Below, piece after piece: positions 1-8,423 of a DNA stretch of 64,000 nucleotides. The stretch lies in contig JAYKKT010000041.1 of the NCBI GenBank assembly GCA_036023115.1, positions 6,126,501 through 6,190,500 of the forward strand, in the 5' to 3' direction. Within the stretch, counting starts at the first letter, position 1, and each line of letters starts with the position of its first letter. The position numbers and the translations under genes were made by a program. The notes below the pieces were generated by a model. The model worked only from the letters and a program-made list of their open reading frames with translations, had not been told where the DNA came from and made no database searches. This stretch comes from Brasenia schreberi. Its lineage: Eukaryota > Streptophyta > Magnoliopsida > Nymphaeales > Cabombaceae.

Positions 1-278
1 ACGGGGAAGGACTTATCCCAAGGATCTACTCGATTCATCCCAGATCAACCTATTTAGAAATAGCACGTACTTCTTGCAAGTATCTTGCTATTTTGAACTA
101 GGCCTTCTTTTGTAAGAAGAAGGATTTTTGAAATGTGACCCATTGGCTTTGAAAAACTCCATTTTTTCACAAGCAAATCGAGTCTCTCATTCAGGGTTAC
201 ACGATTTGCTTTGATCCTCACTCACGAAGTTCAAAGGACGTTTTCAAAGTATTTTCGAAATAGGGCTTAGCTTAGACC

Positions 279-1517
279 CTACACGTAGTATTTTTTCAAA
301 TATTGAGCATTCATAGGGTCTGCTAAGTTCCTAGCCTCAACATCGACTAACCAGTAGGCGTTGTTCGTGGTGGTTTCACGTACAACATAAGGGCCATCCC
401 ACTTGGGCCGCCACTTTTCAAGTGGATGTGGGTCACAATATTGGATGATTTTGAGCACAAGGTCTCCCACTTTGAAGTGGCGAGGTCTCATACGCTTCTT
501 ATAGTGTCGGGCTACCCTTTGCCGGTATGCATGTACATGATCCATGGCAAGGATCCTTCACTCATCCAGTAAATCAAGCTCGGCCATTCTAGCATGCTGT
601 AGCATCTCTAGGAGAAGGTCGAGTGCAAGTGATGTATGGAATGAATGAATTTTGGTATGAATAGGGAGAATGACATTTGTGCCATAGACCAACTCAAATG
701 GCATGGCATTTGTGGGAGTTTGGATGGGAGTCCTATAAGCCCATAAGGCTTCATCCAGCTTCTCATGCCACGTCCTACCCTTCTCTAAAGTTTTCTCAAC
801 AATGCTACGTCTTATTGGTGGCTTCGGCTTGGCCGTTGCCTTGAGGGTAGTAGGGCGATGAGAAGTGGTGAGTTATGCCATACGTGTTACATAACTTAAC
901 CATCCTCTCGTTTTTGAAGGGGGTTCCATTATCGGACACTAGGTCCTTTGGAACCCCAAAGCGAGCCAGAATATTTCTCCTAATGAATGCCACTACATGT
1001 TGCCCCTGAACATTTGTTAGGGAGGTAGCTTCAACCCATTTGGAAAAGTATTCAGTAGCTGCGAGTATAAACCTATGCCCATTTGATGCATGTGGAGATA
1101 TTGGTCCTATGATATCAAACGCCCACATGGTGAATGGCCAGGGGCTGACCATAAAATGCAATGTGGATGATGGGGTATGAATGGCGTGTCCATGCACTTG
1201 ACATGGGTGACACTTCCTAACATGGTCATGGCAATCTTGCTTTAAGGTGGACCAAAAATAACCTGCTCTAAGTATTTTCGTTGCCGTCATGTTGGCATTT
1301 ACATGCCCTCCACATTCTCCATCGTGGAATTCATGTATTACTATCCTAGCCTCCTCCAGGTCGACAACCTTAGTAAGATGCCAATGAAACTCTTTTTGTA
1401 AAGAACCCCTCCCAAAATCAGATATCGAGTCGAAATTCTTCGTATAAAAGCTTTGTCTTTGGACGAAGCGAATTCTGAAAATTCTCTATTTTCTAAGAAC
1501 TCTTTTATGTCTTGAAA
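279..1517 (-). pseudogene. E1 integrase, broken
   Basis: The integrase inserts element cDNA into chromosomes. The zinc-finger end (KCHPCQ), the catalytic core with Asp in AFDIIGPI, Asp in VSDNGTPF and Glu in GNGQAEATNKT, and the C-terminal module (RPRHFKVGDLV, WDGPYVV, LKKYYV then stop) are all recognisable. The reading frame is cut just after the catalytic Glu: compared with E5, about 5 nt are missing near 805-815, giving a frameshift and TAG. The catalytic core (805-1290) and the C-terminal domain (279-545) therefore sit in separate frames. Synteny with aRNase H on its right matches the Tat/Ogre order. Identity is clear; function is lost. Confidence 0.9.
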
Positions 1518-2016
1518 TCAGGGTTTTTCAGTGGAAGTTGGGTTGTTTTGGAAAATCTCTAAATCGTGTGTGGATGGAGTGGGTGAATGCCATATTTCTA
1601 AGGGTTTGGTTTCCACAGTGGGATCGACCCTTAGGGCTGAGCCCAAGGATGAGAGGGCATCGGCTATGCCATTATCCTCTCTTCCTACGTGTGTGAGTGT
1701 ACACGATTTGAACGACTCGACCAGCTTGGTGGCCAACTCGTGGTATGGAAGAAGTTTTTCATTTTTGACTTACCAAATCTTTAACACTTGGTTTATGACA
1801 AGTAAAGAATCTCCAAAGACTTCGATGCATGATGCCCCTAGAGTTTTCAAAACTTTTAAGCCTTGTATGAGTGCTTCATACTCGGCTGTGTTGTTGGAAC
1901 ATTCGAAATCTAGGCGAATGGATATGGGTATTTCTCTCTTTTCAGGGGATATGAGGATGATTCCTGCCCCAGCCCCTCTCTGGTTTCATGCCCTATCGAA
2001 GTGCATCTTCTACACT
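1518..2016 (-). pseudogene. E1 archaeal-type RNase H (aRNH) and linker to integrase, broken
   Basis: A second RNase H domain, characteristic of the plant Tat lineage, which is thought to take over RNA degradation from the degenerate first RNase H. The start reads KMHFDRA then TGA: the glycine after the catalytic Asp has become Arg, and an Arg codon CGA has become TGA. Further on are the AEYEA-type Glu motif, the GDS Asp motif and the C-terminal THVGREDNGIADALSSL segment, followed by an acidic linker. The large ORF on the opposite strand is an antisense shadow. The same TGA occurs in E6 but not in E2. Confidence 0.8.
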
Positions 2017-3155
2017 TAGTTTTCATTTGAATAACTTGATAAGATATGTTTTTGAAATTGGTTTTGAAAGATGCCTTCATCGGGCATTTTGTGTGGGATA
2101 TGAATCTTCTAAAGGGAAGTCAGCCACATAGTCGGCTAGGGCTTGTCCCTTGATGGATGTTTGATGGTGGAATTTCAGGTCATACTCCATCAAGAGGAGC
2201 TACCATTTACCCAACCTACCTATGAGGTTAGGTTTTTCAAATAGATGCTTCATTGGATCAAGCCTAGACACTATCCAGATCTCATGATCTAGGAAATAGT
2301 GTCGAAATTTCTGGCAGGCCCATACCAAGGCCAAGCACGTCTTCTCCATGGCTTGGTAATTTCATTCATAAGGCAACAGAGTTTTCAAAATATAGTATAT
2401 GACATACTCTTTATGGGTATCATCCTCATATTGAGCTAATAATGCACCCAAAGCATTCGCATGCACAGAAATGTAAAGCAAAAGAGGTTTTCCTTGTTTT
2501 GGAGGGTTTAAAACAGGAGGATTAACCAAATATGCTTTTAAGCTTTCGAAAGCTTTTTGGCAATCATTGACCCACATGAATTTCACCCCTTTTCTCAAAA
2601 GTTTGTTGAAAGGTTCGCATCTTGTGGCGAGGTTCGAAATGAACCTTTTGATTGACTGGAGGCGACCTTGGAGGCTTCAGATTTGTGTTAAATTGGAGGG
2701 TGGAGGCATATCTATAATGGCTCGACACTTAGAGGGGTCGACTTCAATGCCCCTTTGGCTTACCATAAAACCTAAAAGCTTGCCGGATTCTACTCCGAAG
2801 ACGCACTTTTGAGGGTTTAGTTTCACCTTGTAAAGCCTCAGCCTTTCGAAAACATTTTGCAAGGATTCGATATGTATATCTCGGGTTTTTGACTTCACCA
2901 AGAGATCATCCACATACACCTCTAAGAGCTCATGAATTTGATCATGAAAGATCATAGTCATGGCTCTTTGGTATGTGGCACTAGCATTTTTCAAACCAAA
3001 GGGCATGACTGTATAGTAGTACGTGCCCCAGGGTGTAGTAAAAGCAGTTTTCGCCTGGTCTCTTGGGGCTAATTTGATTTGATTATAGCTCGAGAAGCCA
3101 TCCATAAAGGAAAACATTTCATGATTTGCAGTACTATCGACTATCAAATCAATGC
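2017..3155 (-). pseudogene. E1 reverse transcriptase and degenerate RNase H, broken
   Basis: The RT palm and fingers are visible from IVDSTANHEMFSF through FMDGF, the VMPFGLKNA motif and the catalytic YVDDLL to LGFMVSQRGIEVDPSK. The downstream RNase H begins near 2600 (MRKGVKFMW) and has LLLYISVHANALGALLAQ where active gypsy enzymes carry a catalytic Asp. The RT N-terminus is missing: the upstream reading stops at GIDPKVVEH and rejoins at DLIVDST, a deletion of about 84 codons relative to E6. Further stops interrupt the RNase H. This is a pseudogene. Confidence 0.88.
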
Positions 3156-3815
3156 TCTACCACTTTCGGGTCTATACCTGGCATGTCTTCATACGTCCAT
3201 GCAAACACATCGATATAGGTTTTCAAGAATGTAATGAATGATGCTTTTTCATGCTCATGCAAAAATACGCCTATCTTAATGTGCTTGGGTTTTGTTTCAT
3301 TCCCTAAATTGATCTCTATGAAATCCCCTCCTACAGAATTCAAAGGTTTTTCAAAATCAAGGCTTTTGTTGAACTCGGGAAGCTCGGATGTGGGATCCTC
3401 CCCAGGGAGAAGGGGATCCTCTTCCGGGCTTTGATCATTCTCGAGAATTCTAAATCCTAGGAAATTTGGAGTGGATGTAGGATTTTCGCAAACAACTGGT
3501 TTTGTTTTTGGAGTTTCTACAGGTTTTGAAGACATGGGTCCTTTTATGAAGACGATTTCTTCAAAAGCCTTAGTTTTTTTCAAATTTTTGCCAGGGGCAG
3601 CTATACACATGATTTTGTTTTTGGGATTTTGTAAATTTTTGATTATTTTGGATTTTTGCAAAGCAAAGACACTTGAAGCTATACAAACTATAGCTTTTTT
3701 TATTTTTCACAAATTTCTAATGTTTTGGGTTTTTGAGATTTTTCAAATTGTTTTTGTATTTTGAGAATTTTCTATTTTTTTGGATTTTGGTTTAAGCAGG
3801 GATCTTCCATCATAC
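3149..3815 (-). pseudogene. E1 protease-RT linker ORF
   Basis: Lysine-rich then acidic spacer that precedes RT in this family. It begins ATGATGGAAGATCCC just after the predicted splice acceptor at 3816. The open stretch 3149-3661 contains GGDFIEINLG, HEHEKASFITFLKTYIDVFAWTYEDMPG and then GIDPKVVEH, where the RT deletion begins. VFAWTYEDMPGI is the usual start of Tat-lineage RT. I recognise no domain in the lysine-rich N-terminal part. It is homologous to 11320-11892 (E2) and 46939-47394 (E6). Confidence 0.75.
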
Positions 3816-4370
3816 CTACAAAGGAAAATGCCACAAGTTAGACTCTAAACAAGAGGTCTAAGTTGTAGGTTTCTGCTTTACTAGGTTTCAGGGCACCCTT
3901 GACCCAGGTGGTCACAGGTGGTGGTTCTGGTGGTATTTTGGGAGTATAGCCGATCCCATATCGTCTTGGGTTTGCTCTAAGCACTATGGGCTCGAGGCAA
4001 CCTTGGTTTTGATTCCCTAGACTTTGGTATGGCATGTATCCTATGTTCAATAGCATGTTCTATGATTTTTTGTTTTTTGAAAAGTTTTGATATAATTCAT
4101 AATTTTGGAACTTGCTATCGTCCATGTTATGCATGAACGGTTTCTTGTCTAGGATTTTTTGAAATAGGCGACACTTTGTCTTTCCTAGGATGGTTATGGT
4201 TTTGAGTGGACAAGCCTTGGTCTGCTCCTTGATACACACGACCTTCCTAGGCTTTTGGAGGACGAGTTTGGGTGTCTCAACCAAGGTCTTACAAAGGTTG
4301 TCCTCGTAGGCTTGAGAAGCTGATAAGCACGAGAAATTCTGGATGCCCTGAAACTAAGGATGGTTTTCAC
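3816..4370 (-). other. E1 predicted protease-RT intron
   Basis: Donor context CTAG/GTGAAA at 4370 and acceptor TTTTCCTTTGTAG/G at 3816, 555 nt apart. Joining them puts the protease frame directly into the ATGATGGAAGAT start of the linker-RT frame. The same two sites and phase occur in E2 and E6. An intron in this position is known for Ogre elements; here it is inferred from sequence. Confidence 0.65.
3838..4353 (-). pseudogene. E1 G-patch-like ORF inside the predicted intron
   Basis: Coding-looking stretch in the same frame as protease and separated from it by one TAG (4354-4356). It ends LDLLFRV-stop about 20 nt before the acceptor. The segment MGYMPYQSLGNQNQG followed by YGIGY has the glycine spacing of G-patch domains, which are RNA-binding modules known between protease and RT in some Tat/Ogre elements. 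One internal TAG (Trp in E6) lies at 4060-4062. The protein is conserved with E2, E3 and E6. The G-patch call is from pattern only. Confidence 0.6.
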
Positions 4371-4912
4371 CTAGAATTACCACAATTTGGTCTTCGTAGG
4401 GGATTTTTACACACCTATGGAAGGTGGATGGCACAGCTCGTAGGCTGTGTATCCAGGGTCTTCCAAGCAATAGGTTGTAATGGGGGTGAATGTCTAAGAC
4501 ATGGAACACCCCCACGTGGGCTATGCCCCCCGTTTCCATGGGTAACTCTATGGCTCCCAATGGTCTAGATGCATTCCCATCGTATCTAGTGGTTATGATG
4601 GGGCTTGGGTTTATGGAAGTCAAGGTGACTCCGATTTGATATGCCATGTGGAGCGGAAGGATGTTGAGACCCCCTCCCCCATCAACTAAGCATTTGTCGA
4701 GAGGATAGTGATTCAAAACTACCTTGATATGCAAAGCTTGGTTGTGGGCTTCATAGGGTCTTTCTATCTCGTCTTCTAAGAACACGATGGGTGTTTTTAC
4801 TCCTATAGACACCACTTGGATTGACAAGGGCTCAGGGGTTATGTTTGAGTTAACCTTGGCTCTCTCTAAGATTTTATCTAAAACAAGCCTATGCCTAGGT
4901 GAGGTTTGTATT
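4354..4912 (-). pseudogene. E1 aspartic protease with part of the upstream linker
   Basis: Protease that would release Gag and Pol proteins. It has LDKCLVDGGGGLNILPLH in the place of the active-site Asp and LLLGRPWIHSL near the C-terminus, the usual flap-end motif of retroelement proteases. The triad is D-G-G, not the usual D-[ST]-G, as in all copies here. It ends VVILGENHP-TAG at 4354. The N-terminal side is cut by the E2 insertion. Identity is good; activity is unknown. Confidence 0.82.
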
Positions 4913-5389
4913 TGTAAACACCCCGAAATCCCACGAACTTCTCAAATAAACCTGGTTTTGTAAAAGCAGCCCCAAAGGGCTATTTTGAGTCTGGAAACCT
5001 AGGAGCCTTTCAGACAAACCCTGTACATATGTTTAAACTATATATGTTTTAAAATATATATAATATACTTTTAAAACCTTTTAAAAGACGTTTTGAAACC
5101 CCACAAAGCAACTTGGCCTGATGAAAGCAGGACCAGAAGAGCTAAAGAGGGCCCGGAACCAGAGCACATGTCGAGCCCGGCACAACAACTCTCGTGTTAG
5201 ATTCATCCCCAGGATCTCGAATGTCCAAGCTCTTGTTATCAACAAATCATTCGAAATCATCTTCGGAAGGTGAAAACAAAAGCAGACGACAATGTTGGCG
5301 AAGACCCAATGCAAGACGGAGTACTGATGCTGTTAGGCCCTGCACAAACCGTTCGTTTCGAACATACCCTAAAGGAGTCATAATTCAGT

Positions 5390-5433
5390 TTTGGATTGGA
5401 TCTGGACCATATATATCCAGATCCCAATCCAAA
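5390..5433 (+). repeat. U3 inverted repeat around CCATATATA
   Basis: TTTGGATTGGATCTGGA and TCCAGATCCCAATCCAAA form a 17-bp stem with one bulged C around a 9-nt AT loop. It is followed to about 5500 by TTGGAT/ATCCAA repeats that can also pair. It is present in nearly every LTR of the window. It lies about 730 bp before the TATA box, so it is a DNA or regulatory element, not part of the leader. Confidence 0.75.
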
Positions 5434-5600
5434 CGTATATGTAGATTTGGATTTGGATTTAGATCCAAAGATCCAATCCAATATCCACATCTATGGCCCA
5501 CATCACCTTCTCATAAATGGAGGTGGGGCCCACTTGAAATTCACGTGGGATTTTGGGCATAAGAGAGAATGGGGAGGATAAGATTTGAGGGAAATGTATT

Positions 5601-5624
5601 AAGCTTGACTTGTGTGTCAAGTTT
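5601..5624 (+). repeat. U3 short hairpin AAGCTTGAC...GTCAAGTTT
   Basis: Nine-base arms with a TTGTGT loop and one G-T pair. The block is conserved in all LTRs (for example 14256, 16867, 31338, 32518, 40247). Its role is unknown. Confidence 0.6.
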
Positions 5625-5746
5625 CGGGTTAATCATGTGGGTTAGCCTAATTAGTGTGGGTTTAAGCTTGTATGAACCTACACCTAACCTAGGGCCGCAC
5701 CAGCATGATGCAATGAAGTCCATGGGCTATGCAAAGGGATGCTCCT

Positions 5747-6110
5747 AACCAAATCCCAAGCTAAGCCCCCTAAACCTAGCCATTTACCCTAATCCCGGCC
5801 TAATCCTAACCTAATCACCTAACCTACTTCCCTAATCCTTCTCTAATCCCAACCTAATCACCTAACCCACCTCCCTAATCCTTCCCTAAACCTAGCCTAA
5901 TTCCCCTAATCCTTCCCTAATCCCAACCTAATCACCTAACCCACCTCACTAAACCTCACCCTAAACCCAACCCACCTAGCTAAGCCCTAAACCACTAAAC
6001 CACCCCACCTAATCCCTAGCACACCATATCCCTAAAACCACCTAACCTAAAATATCTGGTCCCCACTAAATATCTGGCCCACCTTATCCCCAAAACCTAA
6101 CCACCTAACC
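5747..6110 (+). repeat. Telomere-like degenerate repeats in U3 (E2)
   Basis: Dense CCTAA, CCCTAAACC and CCTAATC variants resembling the C-rich strand of the plant telomere repeat (CCCTAAA)n, but degenerate and about 350 bp long. They end about 50 bp before the TATA box. The same block sits in every LTR at the same place. There is no gene in it. Confidence 0.85.
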
Positions 6111-6157
6111 ACTAAACCACCCCCCCAAAACCAGCCCAACCGACCCTCTTAACATCC

Positions 6158-6184
6158 TATAACCCCCCCCCTAGTGGGCGGTTT
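6158..6184 (+). promoter_or_regulatory. E2 TATA box with C/G inverted repeat
   Basis: TATAAC is followed at once by a run of C, a short CTAGT spacer and GGGCGGTTTTT, an inverted repeat of C and G tracts. The same pair occurs in E3, E5, E6, E7, E8, E10, E11, E12 and E13 with variant TATAAAC, TATTTAAA or TATATAA. This is the likely U3/R boundary; transcription should start roughly 30 bp downstream of the TATA box. Confidence 0.7.
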
Positions 6185-6777
6185 TTCAGATTTTTGGGGG
6201 AGCTCCACCTTGAGCCGAGCCCTTCCTCTCCTCTCTCACCCCTTGCTCTCCTCTCTCACCTGCTCCACCTTGGACCTCCGGCCTGCACGACTCCACGCCA
6301 CCACCACCTCCCGGCCAGCTCCACTCCTTCCACCCGACTGCACCCACTTTCCACCCGGCTGCCTCCCTTGGACACCCGCCACATTCACCTTCTGCTCCGG
6401 TTAGTACCCCATCCTAACACTACCCTTTCTTCACTCCCCCTCCACTCTCAGCCATCACACGCCACCCTTCCCTAGTCTAACCTCCACTACATCCTGTCGG
6501 CCACCACCTAACTACCTGCCACTAGTCGGCCAGCCACAACCGACTACACCTTGCCACATCCATAGCCTTACATCCCTTCCCTTAGACAGCCCCTAGTCAA
6601 GACCCTTAGCTCTACCTTCCCTACACCTTAGTGACACCTCCTAAATACCCCAGCCAAGGCACCACAGCAGCACCCCCTCCTATCATCCGGCTAGCGCCAA
6701 GGTGCCACATCCGCTGCACTCTTGTCACCCAGCCAGCACACCCTTGACGCACCCTTCTGAGGAGCTCCCTCTTGCAG

Positions 6778-6832
6778 CCCAAGGCGACGCTCAAGCCCAA
6801 GCTCAAGCAGGTCACCTCCGGACCAGCTATAC
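6778..6832 (+). other. E2 predicted 55-nt leader exon
   Basis: It is flanked by CTCCCTCTTGCAG (acceptor-like) and GTAAGTGCC (consensus donor). The block is 55 nt in E2, E3, E6, E7, E9, E10 and E12, and 49 nt in E8. It has no ATG. The upstream donor-like site is CCG/GTTAGT at 6400. It could be read as a lysine-rich peptide (PKAKAKPTLKQ in other copies), but that frame does not run into gag. Inferred; no transcript data. Confidence 0.6.
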
Positions 6833-7072
6833 GTAAGTGCCTAACTCAGTCCTTATTTATAGACTTGCTTAAGCTTAATTAAATTTGATACGGGGTTGTA
6901 ATAACGGAGCATTGTCTCCCCCCGCTTGTAATAACGTGGCTTGGCACACCCACACACACGTGCACTTGAGCCTATCTCGCTCTTAGTTGTGCACGATTTT
7001 GAACACACATGGGCCTAATCAGCCCTTAAGATATAGACCTATCTATATAATTTAAGTTGTGTGGGGTTTTGC

Positions 7073-7560
7073 TTAAGTTGTGTGTGTTGTCTTTCAATTC
7101 TCGCACTCACACACATTGATTTTTCGCTCTTATTTGCAAGACCCAACTAAGGGCCGTGTTATATTTTTCCTTGGGTGTTTTACTTCATGTCGTGTGTGTA
7201 GTACTTCAATTCTACACTCACACACATTGAGCTTTCGCTCTTATTCCCAAGACCTTAGTCAAGGCCATATTGCAATTTATATTTGGGTTTAATTTTATGT
7301 CGTGTGCGTAGTGCTTCAATCCTACACTCACACACATTGAGCTTTCGCTCTTATTCCCAAGACCTTAGTCAAGGCCATATTGCAATTTATATTTGGGTTT
7401 AATTTTATGTCGTGTGCGTAGTGCTTCAATCCTACACTCACACACATTGAGCTTTCGCTCTTACTCCCAAGACCTTAGTCAAGGCCATATTGCAATTTAT
7501 ATTTGGGTTTCATTTAAGTCGTGTGAGTTGTCTTTCAATATACACACAACAGCCACGCAA
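7073..7560 (+). repeat. E2 110-bp tandem repeats
   Basis: Four units with a 110-bp period, anchored on CACACACATTGAGC(T/C)TTCGCTC at about 7111, 7225, 7335 and 7445. Each unit has the palindrome-like CCTTAGTCAAGG or its AAGTAAGGGCC variant and ends in a TGTCGTGTG(T/C)GTAGT segment. The array lies in the predicted leader intron. Confidence 0.9.
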
Positions 7561-8169
7561 CACGTTGGCGACCTTCGGGCCCATATATATTATAAGTATT
7601 TCCCTTTCGGCTATGTCTTTAAGATTTGGGTTTTAAGGTTCAATAGTGTGCGTAGTCTTTACATATATACACGGCACACACTTGCACTATTGAGCCTTTC
7701 CGCTCTTAAGATATAGCCATATTTCCCTTTTGCAATTTACATTTCAAGTCATTTCCCTTCTGCATTGTCTTTCAATTTCGGGTTTTCCCTTTGGAGTTGC
7801 GTGAGTTTGCATTGCATATATGCCATACCACGAGTTAGGACGCATATTGCATCAAAGCAAACCCCATACTCCCGCTCAAAATCGCCCCACTTAGGTCACG
7901 GGTTCATAACACACACCTAGTTGGCCCGAAAAGGGATAAAAGGAAAGACATAGGCACGTGCAAATCCACATGAAATAAAACTTGAAAATCATACAAAAAA
8001 CAACCCGAATCGAACACCTCAAACGTTTTTGTAGGTTCTCATATTTTAAAACTCGATTTTTAAAGCGTACAGACTGACCCTTACGCATTGGTGCAAGAAG
8101 GTCTGCGACGAAAAGAGCTTGCTTGCTCACAGTCGCTACGTTAGGAGTCAGATTTAAAAATATCTCTTC

Positions 8170-8189
8170 GCTAGCTTAAGTAAGCTAGC
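8170..8189 (+). repeat. U5 hairpin GCTAGCTTA-AG-TAAGCTAGC
   Basis: Perfect 9-bp arms with a 2-nt spacer, about 90 bp before the LTR end. Present in all LTRs with small variants. It is followed directly by TGGCACGCCC (8190-8199), the same ten bases as the primer binding site. Confidence 0.85.
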
Positions 8190-8284
8190 TGGCACGCCCT
8201 TTTGCTTAAATAGGACTTAGACACATGAAAAGATTCGCTTCAGGCCTAAGAACCAGAAGCGAAAACTTTCTGCGTCTACAGGAT

Positions 8285-8303
8285 TTGGCACGCCCGGTGG
8301 GAC
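8285..8303 (+). promoter_or_regulatory. E2 primer binding site
   Basis: TTGGCACGCCCGGTGGGAC lies four bases after the LTR end. TGG at the 5' side would pair with the CCA end of a tRNA. The same site stands after the LTRs of E3 (25750), E6 (44072) and E12 (62888). I could not match it securely to a named tRNA. Confidence 0.8.
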
Positions 8304-8423
8304 ATGAGTCTTTTTAAAATCGAGTTATCTTAGGAACCTTGCGAAAATATTTTTCAAAATGTGTTATTTTTAACTCTTTCTTTATTGTACTTCATACGTA
8401 GGAATTTTGAAAAGCTTGAAGGC

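Larger units (their letters stand above)
1..4912 (-). mobile_element. E1: Tat/Ogre-like Ty3/gypsy fragment, 3' half
   Basis: Outermost element of the nest, read on the minus strand. From right to left it shows the Gag-protease linker, protease, a G-patch-like ORF, an acidic linker, RT, degenerate RNase H, archaeal-type RNase H, integrase and the start of the 3' UTR. Its 3' LTR lies left of the window. Its gag and 5' LTR were separated by the insertion of E2 at 4912/4913; the same linker runs on unbroken in E2 at about 10200-10280. The presumed target duplication is GTATT (4908-4912), but its partner lies outside the window. Bases 1-278 resemble the 3' UTR of E5 near 23160-23440 and hold no ORF I can support. 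Several stops and a deletion make it a dead copy. Confidence 0.93.
4913..8280 (+). repeat. E2 5' LTR (reference LTR, 3368 bp)
   Basis: It starts TGTAAACACC and ends TGCGTCTACA, directly followed by the primer binding site. In order it holds: a U3 part with two inverted repeats (5390-5433, 5601-5624), telomere-like C-rich repeats (about 5750-6110), TATA box and C/G inverted repeat (6158-6184), a pyrimidine-rich exon-like leader (to 6399), a donor-like GTTAGT (6400), an acceptor and 55-nt exon-like block (6778-6832), donor GTAAGTG (6833), the paired TTGTAATAACG motif (about 6896-6945), 110-bp tandem units (about 7073-7560) and a U5 hairpin (8170-8189). The ORFs seen in the LTR are proline-rich readings of C-rich DNA and are not supported as genes. 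Confidence 0.95.
6833..8401 (+). other. E2 predicted leader intron spanning LTR end, primer site and leader
   Basis: Donor GTAAGTGCC at 6833 and acceptor CTTCATACGTAG ending at 8401, after a pyrimidine-rich stretch (ACTCTTTCTTTATTGTAC). It would remove 1569 nt, including all tandem units, the U5 hairpin and the primer binding site, and place the gag ATG 22 nt into the last exon. Donor and acceptor recur in E3, E6 and E12. Confidence 0.6.

Noticed and set aside
1531..2019. 162-aa plus-strand ORF over the E1 aRNH
   Set aside because: Antisense shadow of the minus-strand aRNH; the same shadow appears over 13241-13600 and 48925-49152.
5747..6110. True interstitial telomere or chromosome end
   Set aside because: Repeats are degenerate, only about 350 bp long and sit at the same LTR position in every copy, so they are part of the element.
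6174..6475. Proline/serine/histidine-rich ORFs in LTRs (also 14805-15110, 17691-18220, 38780-39049, 51260-51691, 60589-60944 and antisense forms)
   Set aside because: They come from C-rich leader and intron-like DNA, often lack ATG, occur in several frames at once and are not conserved as protein.
7080..7716. ORFs such as SFRSYSQDLSQGHIAIYIWV
   Set aside because: Translation of the 110-bp tandem units, whose period is not a multiple of three; frames change from unit to unit.
8281..8303. tRNA gene near the LTR end
   Set aside because: Only the short primer-complementary site is present; no tRNA fold.
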